8,638 nucleotides of DNA from Actinomycetota bacterium (GCA_013694685.1 JACDBY010000056.1:1-8638); one strand, 5' to 3'. Positions 1 through 5,830 are shown, counted from the first letter of the stretch. The notes: a model not told the origin generated them from the sequence alone. Translations and numbers: made by a program.

Positions 1-237
1 CACCGCACCGCCGCGCGCCTCGTCGGCGCTGTCGGCGCCGTCGGTGCCGCCGTCGAGGTGTTCGCGTGGATGGGACGAAACGCCGACAAGCCGCTCTCGC
101 GCGCGCTTGCCGTCCCGGGCACGGAGCTGCAGCGCCGCATCTCGACGAGCGAGCCGAGCGCGGCACAGCTCGAGGTGGCCGAGGCGGCGCTCCAGGCTTG
201 CCTTGCCGCCGAGGCAGCATCCGAGGACGCGGCATGA
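1..237 (+). CDS. DUF1385 (YqhQ-like) membrane protein, C-terminal 78 residues
   Basis: The reading frame is open from the left edge of the window to TGA at 235-237, so only the C-terminus is present. The visible tail contains FAWMGRNADKPLSRALAVPG, then GTELQRRISTSEPS and AAQLEVAEAALQA. This arrangement (hydrophobic helix, 'PG..LQR.(T/S)T.EP', then 'QLEVAEAAL') is the typical C-terminus of the DUF1385/YqhQ family as I recall it. Members are integral membrane proteins, often labelled 'metal-dependent enzyme' without biochemical proof, so the function is unknown. The first 20 residues (HRTAARLVGAVGAVGAAVEV) are hydrophobic and fit the end of a membrane segment. The stop codon overlaps the next ATG by four bases, so the gene is probably the upstream member of the salvage operon. 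Family assignment is from memory of the motif, not from a search. Confidence 0.75.
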   Translation, partial: HRTAARLVGAVGAVGAAVEVFAWMGRNADKPLSRALAVPGTELQRRISTSEPSAAQLEVAEAALQACLAAEAASEDAA

Positions 238-926
238 GCTTGAACGACCGGACGGTGCTCGAGCGCGAGTACGCCACGACGGCCAGGCTCGAGGGGCGCC
301 GACACGGCGTCACCGGCTGGCTCCGAGGCGACGAGCCGTGGATAGAGGCGCTCGTCGCGGTCGCCGAGATGCGCCCGCATCGGGTCCTCGATGCGGGCTG
401 CGGGGACGGGATCTTCGCGCGAGCGATCGCCGCGCCGGTCGTGATCGGTGTCGACAGCTCACCGGCGATGGTCGAGCGTGCACGTAGCCGAGGCGTGGAC
501 GCGCGTCTCGCGACGATCGAGGAGCTGCCGTTCGCCGACGGCGAGTTCGACGTCGTCGTCTGCAATTGGGTGCTGTATCACCTGGAGGATCTCGAGCGCG
601 GGATCGCCGAGTTGGCGCGCGTCGTGCGACCCGGCGGTCGCTTCGTCGGCGTCTACAACCGGGAGCATCACATGGACGAGTTGTGGCAGCGCGTACGTCC
701 GGAGCTGGGTGCTGATCCGGACTACGATGTCGAGCTGCGCGGGTCCTTTGTTCGCGTCGAGCAGCGTGACACCGAAGCTGCCACGCTCTGGGAGACGCCC
801 ACCGACCTTCAGCGCTTTCTCGACGCGTTCGTCGAGCTGGTCGGCCCGCTGACGGCGCCGGAAGGCCCGTACCCGTTCAGAGTCACGCGTCGCAACCGCG
901 TCTACGTCGCCGAACGACCGGCATGA
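234..926 (+). CDS. Class I SAM-dependent methyltransferase (Methyltransf_11 type)
   Basis: A 230-residue protein with the Rossmann methyltransferase fold. Motif I, VLDAGCGDG, lies at residues 51-59. The acidic residue that would hold the SAM ribose is in GVDSSPAMV at about residues 72-80. Motif IV, FDVVVCNWVLYHLED, is at 105-119 and VVRPGGRFVGV at 130-140. These predict methyl transfer from SAM to a small molecule; the acceptor cannot be read from sequence. The C-terminal third (YNREHHMDELW onward) has no motif I recognise. An upstream in-frame ATG at 66 was rejected because the extension is low-complexity Arg/Gly and lies over the DUF1385 coding frame. ATG 234 has a GAGG Shine-Dalgarno at 223-226 and the ATGA overlap with the previous stop. 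The stop overlaps pncB in the same way, so coupled translation with NAD-salvage genes is likely. Confidence 0.88.
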   Translation: MSLNDRTVLEREYATTARLEGRRHGVTGWLRGDEPWIEALVAVAEMRPHRVLDAGCGDGIFARAIAAPVVIGVDSSPAMVERARSRGVDARLATIEELPFADGEFDVVVCNWVLYHLEDLERGIAELARVVRPGGRFVGVYNREHHMDELWQRVRPELGADPDYDVELRGSFVRVEQRDTEAATLWETPTDLQRFLDAFVELVGPLTAPEGPYPFRVTRRNRVYVAERPA

Positions 927-2014
927 CGACCGCTCCCACCCGCTCGACCGGCAACCGCCTCGATCCGTCGATCTTCGATCTGCCGGTCGAGAAGATGCGG
1001 GTCGGGTACTACAGCGACGCGTACTTCAACCACACGCGCGCCGCACTCCTCCACGACGCGCGCAGGCCGCGGGTCGTGATGCAGGTGTTCCAGCGAAAGC
1101 ACGCGATGGTCGGCGGGATGGACGAGGCGATCGCGATCCTCAAGCTCTGTTCGCACGACTGGGACGGTCTGACGGTCCACGCGCTGCACGACGGCGATCG
1201 CGCGGAACCATGGGAGACGGTGATGACGATCGAGGGCGACTACACCTCGTTCGCGCATCTCGAGACAGCCATGCTCGGAACCCTCGCCCGCCGCACGCTG
1301 ATCGCGACGAACACCGCCCGCGTGCTCGAGGCGGCGAACGGCAAGCCGATCATCTTCATGCCCGCGCGTCACGATCATCACCGTGTCCAGACTGGCGACG
1401 GCTACGCGGCCTTCGTCGCCGGCGCGACGCTCGGCGCCCCGCTCGGCGTGACCTCCGACGCCCAGGCGTCGTGGTGGGGTGGGCGCGGCGTCGGCACGGT
1501 GCCGCACTCCCTGATCGCGGCGTACGGCGGCAACACCGTGCTCGCGGCGACGAAGTTCGCCGACTGGGCACCCGACGACCTCAGCGTCACCGTGCTCGTC
1601 GACTTCACGAACGACTCGGTGGGAACGGCGCTCGACGTCGCCCGCGCGCTCGGCCCGAGGCTCTGGGGCGTGCGGCTCGACACCTCCGGCCAGCTCGTCG
1701 ACCGCGCGTTGTGGGAGGAGATGGGAGACTTCGACCCCCGCGGGGTCAACGAGCGGCTCGTGCGCAAGGTGCGGGCTGCGCTAGACGAGGACGGCTTCGA
1801 GCGCGTGCGAATCGTCGCCTCGGGGGGCTTCACGGTCGAGAAGATCGAGGAGTTCGAGCGGCGCGAGGTTCCGGTCGACGCCTACGGGGTCGGGTCGTCA
1901 CTGATCCGTGGCGAGAACGACTTCACGGCCGACATCGTGATGGTCGACGGCCGCCCCGCGGCCAAGGTCGGGAGGAGCTTCCGGCCGAGCAGGCGGCCCG
2001 AGCTCGTCGAATGA
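923..2014 (+). CDS. pncB: Nicotinate phosphoribosyltransferase
   Basis: This 363-residue protein should convert nicotinate and PRPP (with ATP) to nicotinate mononucleotide, the committing step of Preiss-Handler NAD salvage in the cytoplasm. Family marks seen: YYSDAYF at residues 29-35, ETAMLGTLARRTLIATN at 114-130, ARHDHH at 148-153, GTVPHSL at 191-197 with the likely phosphorylated catalytic histidine H195, GVRLDTSGQLVD at 249-260, and the phosphate-binding segment VASGGF...VDAYGVGSSL at 298-327. It is shorter than E. coli-type enzymes (about 400 residues) and closer to the compact archaeal-like branch. ATG 923 lies in an ATGA overlap with the upstream methyltransferase and has no clear Shine-Dalgarno, suggesting translational coupling. 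The downstream neighbour is nicotinamidase, which makes its substrate. Discrimination from nicotinamide or quinolinate phosphoribosyltransferase rests on the overall motif pattern and this neighbour. Confidence 0.93.
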   Translation: MTTAPTRSTGNRLDPSIFDLPVEKMRVGYYSDAYFNHTRAALLHDARRPRVVMQVFQRKHAMVGGMDEAIAILKLCSHDWDGLTVHALHDGDRAEPWETVMTIEGDYTSFAHLETAMLGTLARRTLIATNTARVLEAANGKPIIFMPARHDHHRVQTGDGYAAFVAGATLGAPLGVTSDAQASWWGGRGVGTVPHSLIAAYGGNTVLAATKFADWAPDDLSVTVLVDFTNDSVGTALDVARALGPRLWGVRLDTSGQLVDRALWEEMGDFDPRGVNERLVRKVRAALDEDGFERVRIVASGGFTVEKIEEFERREVPVDAYGVGSSLIRGENDFTADIVMVDGRPAAKVGRSFRPSRRPELVE

Positions 2015-2637
2015 CGACGCTTCTCTGGGACGTCGACACCCAGGTCGATTTCGTCCGCGCGAGCGGCAAGCTTCCGGTCCCCGACGCCGAGACCGCCGTG
2101 GCGGCGATGAAACGCCTCGTCGGCTGGGCGCAAGCGTACGGGGTGACCCACCTCGCCACCGCAGACGATCACGAGCTCACCGACCCCGAGCTCTCCGACG
2201 AGCCGGACTTCGAGTCGACCTTCCCGCCCCATTGCCTGCGCGGCACACCCGGTGCGGCGAAGATCGCGGAGACCGCGCAGGAGGACCCGCTTCCGCTCTC
2301 GCTGACGCCGTACCCACCAGGTCTCGTCGGCGACCTCGTCGCCGGCCGTCGGGAGCTGCTCGTGCTCAAGAAGACCTACAGCGCGTTCTCGAACCCGAAT
2401 CTCGAGCCGGTGCTCGACGTCCTCGACCCGTCGGAGGTGATCCTCTTCGGTGTCGCGACCGACGTCTGCAACCACGCGGCGGTGATGGGCCTCCTCGCGC
2501 GTGGGCGCCCCGTCACCGTCGCGGAGGACGCGTGCCGCGGCCTCTCCGGGGAGCGAGTGGCGGCGTGTCTCGCTGAGTGGCGAGTCGGAGGCGTCAGGTT
2601 CACGACGAGCGACGAGGTGGTCGCGTCGGCGCCATGA
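2011..2637 (+). CDS. pncA: Nicotinamidase (isochorismatase-family hydrolase)
   Basis: A 208-residue cysteine hydrolase predicted to deamidate nicotinamide to nicotinate and ammonia. The Asp-Lys-Cys triad is visible: D9 in DVDTQVDF, K120 or K121 in VLKKTYSAFSNPNL, and C153 in FGVATDVCNHA. Candidate metal ligands sit in ATADDHE (D52/D53, H54) and FPPHCLRGT (H74), the positions used by nicotinamidases; the 'PPHC.RGT.GA' block favours nicotinamidase over other isochorismatase-family enzymes. The open frame runs back to 1210, but that part is a shadow of pncB; ATG 2011 overlaps the pncB stop (ATGA) and starts directly with the family's first beta strand, MTTLLWDVD. Together with pncB it forms a two-step nicotinamide-to-NaMN route. 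A pyrazinamidase-like side activity is expected for the family but is not shown here. Confidence 0.92.
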   Translation: MTTLLWDVDTQVDFVRASGKLPVPDAETAVAAMKRLVGWAQAYGVTHLATADDHELTDPELSDEPDFESTFPPHCLRGTPGAAKIAETAQEDPLPLSLTPYPPGLVGDLVAGRRELLVLKKTYSAFSNPNLEPVLDVLDPSEVILFGVATDVCNHAAVMGLLARGRPVTVAEDACRGLSGERVAACLAEWRVGGVRFTTSDEVVASAP

Positions 2638-3311
2638 GCGTGCCACCGCTCGTCGCGCGCGCCCGAGCAGCGGCCCTCGAGCTTGGCTTCGAGCAGAGCT
2701 GCCGCGACGGTGACGGCGCCCTACTCCACCTCCTCGCCGAGCGACGCGGGATCGAGCGGGTCGGGGAGATCGGCACCGGTACGGGGGTCGGGACGGCATG
2801 GCTTGCCTCTGCACTCCCGCCCGGTGTCCCGCTCTACACGGCCGAGCTCGAACCCGCGCAAGCCCGTGCGGCCACGGCGCTCTTCGCCGACGACCCCGAC
2901 GTCCACGTGCTCGAGGGCGATTGGCGCGACGTGCTCCCGTCGCACGCGCCGTTCGATCTCCTCTTCGTCGATGGGGGTCACGCGAAGGACGATCCCGAGG
3001 CCGTCCTCGGGCTGGCCGCGCCAAGCGCAACCCTGGTGATGGACGACTTCTCCGCCGATTGGGTAGGGCGCGATCCACGACGCGAGCGGTGGCTTGGGCA
3101 CCCGCGCGTGACCACCATCGAGGTGGGTACCGGCGGCAACGCACGCGTGCTTCTCTGCGTCGTCCGGCGGGAGGCCGAGTCAGGAGCCCTTCACGTCGTG
3201 AACGAGCCAGAGCCGATCGCCGGTCTGCGAGGCAGTCCGAGCCTGCGCGGTGATCTGGCCGAGATCGGGGTACTCGGCGACCTCCGGCGAGCCTTGCGTC
3301 GAGACCATTAG
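2634..3311 (+). CDS. Class I SAM-dependent methyltransferase (O-methyltransferase-like)
   Basis: A 225-residue protein. Motif I is VGEIGTGTGVGTAWLA (residues 43-58), the ribose-binding acidic residue is E71 in YTAELEP, and FDLLFVDGGHAKDD (107-120) followed by LVMDDFS (134-140) matches the O-methyltransferase/'VDGxH' group. The substrate is unknown. Upstream in-frame sequence from 2577 was rejected in favour of ATG 2634, which overlaps the pncA stop. The domain appears complete by VLLCVVRRE at about residue 180. Residues 183-225 are encoded antisense to the end of the convergent cupin gene and look like read-through of a lost stop codon, not a family extension. It is the last gene of the plus-strand operon; no hairpin terminator was seen after it. 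Confidence 0.85.
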   Translation: MSVPPLVARARAAALELGFEQSCRDGDGALLHLLAERRGIERVGEIGTGTGVGTAWLASALPPGVPLYTAELEPAQARAATALFADDPDVHVLEGDWRDVLPSHAPFDLLFVDGGHAKDDPEAVLGLAAPSATLVMDDFSADWVGRDPRRERWLGHPRVTTIEVGTGGNARVLLCVVRREAESGALHVVNEPEPIAGLRGSPSLRGDLAEIGVLGDLRRALRRDH

Positions 3312-3626
3312 AAAGCGAACCGGGATGTCGGTCGGGTTGGTCAGCGCGTGCGCACCAGTCGGCCCGACGGGAAAGTGGACGACGTCTCCCTCGTCGAGGT
3401 CGCGGTCGCCCTCGGGCGTCCGGAGGCGCGGACGACCTCGCAGGACGACGACGAGTTCCTCCCAGCGGTGATGAAAGTGGTAAACGACGAAGTTTCCCGG
3501 ATCGAGCTCATAGACGGTCGCGCCAAGCTCGTCGCCCAGCGCCAAAGGCTTGCCTCGGCCGCCACCGCCCGACCAGTCGTGGCCCTGCTCGCCCCACTCG
3601 TCCGACCAGACGTTGTCGTCGGTCAT
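3180..3626 (-). CDS. Single-domain cupin protein
   Basis: A 148-residue cupin. Motif 1 is in GNFVVYHFHHRWEELVVVLRG (residues 44-64), with metal-ligand candidates H50, H52 or H53 and E56/E57. Motif 2 is EGDVVHFPVGPTGAHALTN (79-97), with H93. This resembles the COG3837-type small cupins that bind a divalent metal in a beta barrel; substrate or ligand is unknown. ATG 3626 was chosen over an earlier in-frame ATG because MTDDNVWSDEW starts the conserved-looking part, and the earlier start would lie inside arsR. A weak AGGG sits nine bases upstream. It begins ten bases after the ArsR stop, so it is probably the third gene of that operon. Its last 44 codons overlap the convergent methyltransferase gene. 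Confidence 0.82.
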   Translation of the reverse strand: MTDDNVWSDEWGEQGHDWSGGGGRGKPLALGDELGATVYELDPGNFVVYHFHHRWEELVVVLRGRPRLRTPEGDRDLDEGDVVHFPVGPTGAHALTNPTDIPVRFLMVSTQGSPEVAEYPDLGQITAQARTASQTGDRLWLVHDVKGS

Positions 3627-3636
3627 GTCGGGAACC

Positions 3637-3972
3637 CTACTGCCGCCGGTTCGCGTCTCGACCATCGAGATGCCGGGCGAGCGCCGCGAGCCGCTCGTCC
3701 CACCGTGCACCGACGCGCTCGAGCCACCCCGTCGCGTCCTCGAGCGCGGTCAGGTCGGGCCGGTAGACCGTGCGGCGGCCCTCGCGGGTTCCGCGAACGA
3801 GGCCGGCCTGCTCGAGCTGCGCCAGGTGCTTGGTCACCGCCTGGCGCGTGATCGGTAACTCGTCCGCAAGCTCCGTCGGGGTCGAGGCGCCGAGCTCGGC
3901 GAGCCGCTCGACGAGGTAGCGACGACTCGGATCCGCGAGCGCGTCGAAGACCGCGTCTACGCGATCGCCCAT
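3637..3972 (-). CDS. ArsR-family winged-helix transcriptional regulator
   Basis: A 111-residue regulator beginning MGDRVDAVFDALADPSRRYL, the typical ArsR/HTH_20 opening. The helix-turn-helix covers about residues 31-55: TPTELADELPITRQAVTKHL is followed by AQLEQAGLV, and the wing is GTREGRRTVYRP at 61-72. No cysteine is present, so it is not a thiol metal sensor of the SmtB kind. It belongs to the group usually found beside SRPBCC/AHSA1 genes, where it represses its own operon. The same frame stays open upstream to 4347, but that part is meaningless in translation; ATG 3972 lies just inside the end of the SRPBCC frame (16-base overlap) with no strong Shine-Dalgarno, suggesting coupling. Likely targets are the two dyads at 4302-4317 and 4330-4345. 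Confidence 0.9.
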   Translation of the reverse strand: MGDRVDAVFDALADPSRRYLVERLAELGASTPTELADELPITRQAVTKHLAQLEQAGLVRGTREGRRTVYRPDLTALEDATGWLERVGARWDERLAALARHLDGRDANRRQ

Positions 3973-4299
3973 GCGGCGCTCGCATGGAGCGCGAGCGCGA
4001 GACCCCACTCCGGCGACGTCTCTCGCACCTGGACTCGGGTTCCGTCCGGATGCTCGTCGAGCCGGAGCTCGACCACGCCGTCGTCGTCCCAGCGGAGCAC
4101 GAGCCGGGCGGCCTCCTCGGCGACCTCGACGACTGCGTGCCGGACGTCGCCGTCGTCCCAGCGGAAGACGCCGACACCGCCCGGCCGCGCGTCCAGCTCG
4201 ACGTCGTTCGCGAACCACTCCTCGAGTCGACCGGGTTCGGTCACCGCCTCCCAGGCCTCCGCCGGAGACGGGCAGGACGATCTCACGCTCGATCTGCAT
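3957..4299 (-). pseudogene. SRPBCC/AHSA1-domain protein, frameshifted near its N-terminus
   Basis: The gene starts at ATG 4299 (MQIEREIVLP), six bases after a clear GGAGG Shine-Dalgarno at 4306-4310. The family then continues in another frame: SPAEAWEAVTEPGRLEEWFA, followed by NDVELDARPGGVGVFRWDDG and WDDDGVVELRLDEHPDGTRV, to a stop at 3957-3959. The shift lies between about 4264 and 4272 and equals one extra base or two missing bases. With one base skipped the product would be 113 residues, somewhat short for AHSA1-type proteins (about 140-150). Such domains bind small hydrophobic ligands; the role here is unknown. Without the shift, ribosomes would stay in a low-complexity frame that runs into arsR. 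Real mutation, sequencing error and +1 frameshifting at CCC-G are all possible. The stop lies 16 bases inside arsR. Confidence 0.78.
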
Positions 4300-4301
4300 C
4301 T

Positions 4302-4317
4302 GCAACCTCCAAGTTGC
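4302..4317. promoter_or_regulatory. Putative ArsR operator, proximal dyad
   Basis: GCAACCTCCAAGTTGC is an inverted repeat with 5-bp arms (GCAAC/GTTGC). It lies three bases upstream of the SRPBCC start codon and contains that gene's GGAGG Shine-Dalgarno in its centre. It shares its arms with the second dyad at 4330-4345, and GCAACC-N4-GGTTGC symmetry is what I would expect for repressors of the ArsR-SRPBCC group. The assignment to the neighbouring ArsR is inferred. Confidence 0.6.
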
Positions 4318-4329
4318 GTATACATTGAG

Positions 4330-4345
4330 GCAACCGAATGGTTGC
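4330..4345. promoter_or_regulatory. Putative ArsR operator, distal dyad
   Basis: GCAACCGAATGGTTGC is a perfect 6-bp inverted repeat around a 4-bp centre, 28 bp (start to start) from the dyad at 4302. It lies between the divergent SRPBCC-arsR-cupin operon and clpP. A TACATT hexamer at 4321-4326 on the plus strand and TATCGT at 4351-4346 on the minus strand fit TAnnnT -10 boxes, so bound repressor could block either direction. The Shine-Dalgarno for clpP (GAGGAGG, 4354-4360) lies just beyond. Promoter placement is tentative. Confidence 0.62.
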
Positions 4346-4364
4346 ACGATAGCGAGGAGGTTGT

Positions 4365-4973
4365 GTGCCGGTGATTCCGACTGTGCTCGAGGCCGACGGC
4401 CGCGCCGAGCGGGCCTTCGATCTTTACTCGCGTCTCCTCCGCGACCGCATCGTCTTCCTCGGCCGCCCGGTCGACGACGAGATCGCGAATCTCATCGTCG
4501 GCCAGCTCCTGTACCTCGAGGCCGAGGACCCGGACAAGGACATCGCCCTGTACGTCAACTCTCCCGGTGGCGAGGTGTACGCCGGTCTCGCGATCTACGA
4601 CGCGATGCAGCACATCCGACCCGACGTCTCCACGATCTGCTTTGGGATGGGGATGTCGGCGGCGGCGTTGATCGTCTGCGCCGGAGCTCCCGGGAAGCGG
4701 TTCGTCCTGCCGAACGCGAAGCTCATGATCCACCAGGGCTCGGCCGGTTTCCGTGGGGCGCCGAGCGACATCACGATCGCCGCTCGCGAGGTCGAGGCGA
4801 CGACGCGGCAAATGGCCGAGCTCATCGCAACGCACTCGGGCCGGCCGGTGGAGCGCGTGCTCGAGGACATCGATCGCGACCGCTTCATGACCCCGACCGA
4901 GGCGGTGGCGTACGGGCTCGTCGACGACGTCCTCGTCCCGCCGCGGAACCGTCCGACTACGATCGTTGCGTGA
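4365..4973 (+). CDS. clpP: ATP-dependent Clp protease proteolytic subunit ClpP
   Basis: A 202-residue serine protease subunit that would assemble into double heptamers and degrade proteins delivered by ClpX or ClpC. The triad is present: S98 in [14 protein letters not shown]123 in AKLMIHQG, and probably D172 in [10 protein letters not shown]. Other family marks are RDRIVFLG (27-33), [13 protein letters not shown] (59-71), [15 protein letters not shown] (110-124) and [12 protein letters not shown] (179-190). The usual Ser-Met-Gly after the nucleophile is Ser-Ala-Ala, a variant. Two overlapping GTG codons (4363 and 4365) and another at 4371 follow GAGGAGG at 4354-4360; GTG 4365 gives the family-like MPVIPTVLE start, although 4371 has better spacing. 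Its stop overlaps the epimerase GTG. No clpX is in view, and the partner gene here is metabolic. Confidence 0.95.
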   Translation: MPVIPTVLEADGRAERAFDLYSRLLRDRIVFLGRPVDDEIANLIVGQLLYLEAEDPDKDIALYVNSPGGEVYAGLAIYDAMQHIRPDVSTICFGMGMSAAALIVCAGAPGKRFVLPNAKLMIHQGSAGFRGAPSDITIAAREVEATTRQMAELIATHSGRPVERVLEDIDRDRFMTPTEAVAYGLVDDVLVPPRNRPTTIVA

Positions 4974-5374
4974 GCTTCCGCGGCGTGCACCACCTGGGGT
5001 TCGCCGTGACCGATCTCGACGAGGCCGTTGCGACGTACGGCCGGCTTTTCGGCGGGACGCTCGAGCACCGCGACTCGGTCGGGGAGCAGGGCGTGGAAGC
5101 CGCATCGGTCCTCGTCGGCGAGAGCCGGATCGAGTTGCTCGTACCCACGGCAGCCGACACAACCGTCGGTCGCTTCCTCGCGAAGCGGGGTCCGGGCATG
5201 CATCACGTCGCCTACGAGGTTCACGACGTCGCCGCCGAGCTCGAGCGGCTCGTGGAGAACGGAGCACAACTCATCGACGAGAGCCCGCGCCGCGGGCTCT
5301 TCGGGCTCGAGGTCGCGTTCGTCCATCCCGACGCCGTCCATGGCGTCCTGACCGAGGTGGTGTCCCCTGCCTGA
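4970..5374 (+). CDS. mce: Methylmalonyl-CoA epimerase (VOC family)
   Basis: A 134-residue glyoxalase-fold protein that should interconvert the 2S and 2R forms of methylmalonyl-CoA in propionyl-CoA metabolism. Two beta-alpha-beta-beta-beta repeats are recognisable: [20 protein letters not shown] (residues 5-24) and [19 protein letters not shown] (76-94). Metal-ligand candidates are H8, Q40 in GEQGVEAA, H78 or H79, and E129 in LTEVVSPA; these match the His-Gln-His-Glu set of epimerases, and the Gln in 'EQGV' separates them from many other VOC proteins. The start is GTG 4970, which overlaps the clpP stop in GTGA; no earlier start fits the family. It overlaps the next small frame by eight bases. 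No methylmalonyl-CoA mutase is in the window, so the pathway role rests on the family. Confidence 0.9.
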   Translation: MSFRGVHHLGFAVTDLDEAVATYGRLFGGTLEHRDSVGEQGVEAASVLVGESRIELLVPTAADTTVGRFLAKRGPGMHHVAYEVHDVAAELERLVENGAQLIDESPRRGLFGLEVAFVHPDAVHGVLTEVVSPA

Positions 5375-5594
5375 CGATTCGATTCGCATCGAGCTCGCCT
5401 TCGAGGGCGGGCAGATCATCGCCGCGGTCGTCTCTGCAGCGACTGCCGACGCGGTCGGGCGAGCGGTGGCCGCCGGTTCCGGTGGCACGCTCGAGCTCGA
5501 GACGACCGACGGTCCGATCACGGTGGTCGTGCCGCGCGTCGTCTACCTGAAGCGGTACACGCGAGGCTCCCAGCCGGGCTTTCTCTCGGCCTGA
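5367..5594 (+). CDS. Small uncharacterised protein, 75 residues, apparent CTG start
   Basis: The frame reads (M)[19 protein letters not shown], then VVSAATADAVGRAVAAG, then TLELETTDGPITVVVPRVVY and LKRYTRGSQPGFLSA. The alternating strand pattern and the ending 'ITVVVPRVVYLKR...GF' recall small actinobacterial proteins of the DUF3107 kind, but I cannot confirm the family. An in-frame stop at 5349-5351 leaves only 22 bases before the conserved-looking part, with no ATG, GTG or TTG; CTG at 5367 is six bases after GAGGTGG (5354-5360) and is the most likely start. ATT at 5382 is a weaker alternative. It overlaps the epimerase end by eight bases, so coupled translation is likely. A membrane segment or signal peptide is absent. 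Absence of an orthodox start makes it easy to miss in automatic annotation. Confidence 0.6.
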   Translation: MPDDSIRIELAFEGGQIIAAVVSAATADAVGRAVAAGSGGTLELETTDGPITVVVPRVVYLKRYTRGSQPGFLSA

Positions 5595-5641
5595 AGCCCG
5601 CACCTGGGCGAGGCGAAGTGGCGCCCGGGGCGTGGCTTCAG
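5591..5641. repeat. Nested inverted repeat at the end of the clpP operon
   Basis: The outer arms CTGAAGCC (5591-5598) and GGCTTCAG (5634-5641) are perfect complements. Inside them CCTGGGCG (5603-5610) pairs with CGCCCGGG (5622-5629), with one G-T pair. An alternative hairpin at 5628-5649 has nine base pairs and a TTCA loop. No T-run follows, so a classical intrinsic terminator is unlikely, but the structure begins on the stop codon of the preceding gene and may end or protect that transcript. Confidence 0.55.
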
Positions 5642-5673
5642 CCGCGCCCGTGGAGTCTCCGCTCCAGATTGCC

Positions 5674-5679
5674 TATCCT
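5674..5679 (+). promoter_or_regulatory. Candidate -10 box of the aspS leader
   Basis: TATCCT matches the actinobacterial TAnnnT -10 pattern. A start about seven bases downstream would fall at 5686, exactly where the structured leader begins to pair. The hexamer 17 bases upstream (TGGAGT, 5651-5656) is a poor -35 match. The placement is supported mainly by its fit to the leader. Confidence 0.42.
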
Positions 5680-5685
5680 CGGGAT

Positions 5686-5830
5686 GACGGCGCAGACGAA
5701 GGGTGACGCCTTCCGAGCCGTCCGACCGGCCCTCGTGATCGGGCCAACGAGGTCGCCTCGGCGACGAAGTGCGGTGGCACAGCGGGGGCGCCTCCCGCCC
5801 GCACAGGTAGGGCGACTGTGTGAGGAGGCG
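5686..5830 (+). promoter_or_regulatory. Predicted T-box riboswitch controlling aspS translation
   Basis: The leader folds by eye into the T-box order. A short specifier-like hairpin pairs GACGGC (5686-5691) with GCCGTC (5717-5722) and GAAGG (5698-5702) with CCTTC (5709-5713); its six-base loop GTGACG contains GAC, an Asp codon (5705-5707). An H-type pseudoknot follows: GGCCC/GGGCC (5728-5732/5741-5745) with loop TCGT pairing to ACGA at 5747-5750, like Stem IIA/B. Hairpin 5752-5765 resembles Stem III. The antisequestrator pairs GTGCGG (5769-5774) with CCGCAC (5799-5804) and GCGGG with CCCGC (5782-5786/5794-5798), leaving the 7-base bulge TGGCACA (consensus UGGNACC). UGGC would pair with a GCCA tRNA end, fitting the G73 of tRNA-Asp and tRNA-Asn. 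The competing fold pairs CGCCTCC (5789-5795) with GGAGGCG (5824-5830), hiding the Shine-Dalgarno, plus CGCACAG/CTGTGTG (5800-5806/5816-5822). Uncharged tRNA should therefore open the ribosome site. Confidence 0.78.

Noticed and set aside
66..233. Earlier start for the first methyltransferase
   Set aside because: The region is the coding end of the DUF1385 gene in another frame; the extension has no family similarity, and ATG 234 has a better ribosome site.
902..1507. Long minus-strand open frame opposite pncB
   Set aside because: Arg/Ala/Val-rich with no recognisable motif; it mirrors the GC-rich codons of pncB, which has all its family motifs.
1882..3144. 420-codon minus-strand frame opposite pncA and the methyltransferase
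   Set aside because: Low-complexity arginine-rich translation typical of antisense frames in high-GC DNA, while the plus strand encodes intact enzymes.
3973..4347. N-terminal extension of arsR in the same frame up to an ATG at 4347
   Set aside because: The translation is Gly/Arg-rich and unrelated to ArsR, and the other frame carries the SRPBCC domain. Only the first ten codons after ATG 4299 are meaningful, as the start of the shifted SRPBCC gene.
5651..5666. TGGAG/CTCCA hairpin as T-box Stem I
   Set aside because: Its loop (TCTCCG) holds no Asp or Asn codon, and it lies upstream of the likely transcription start.
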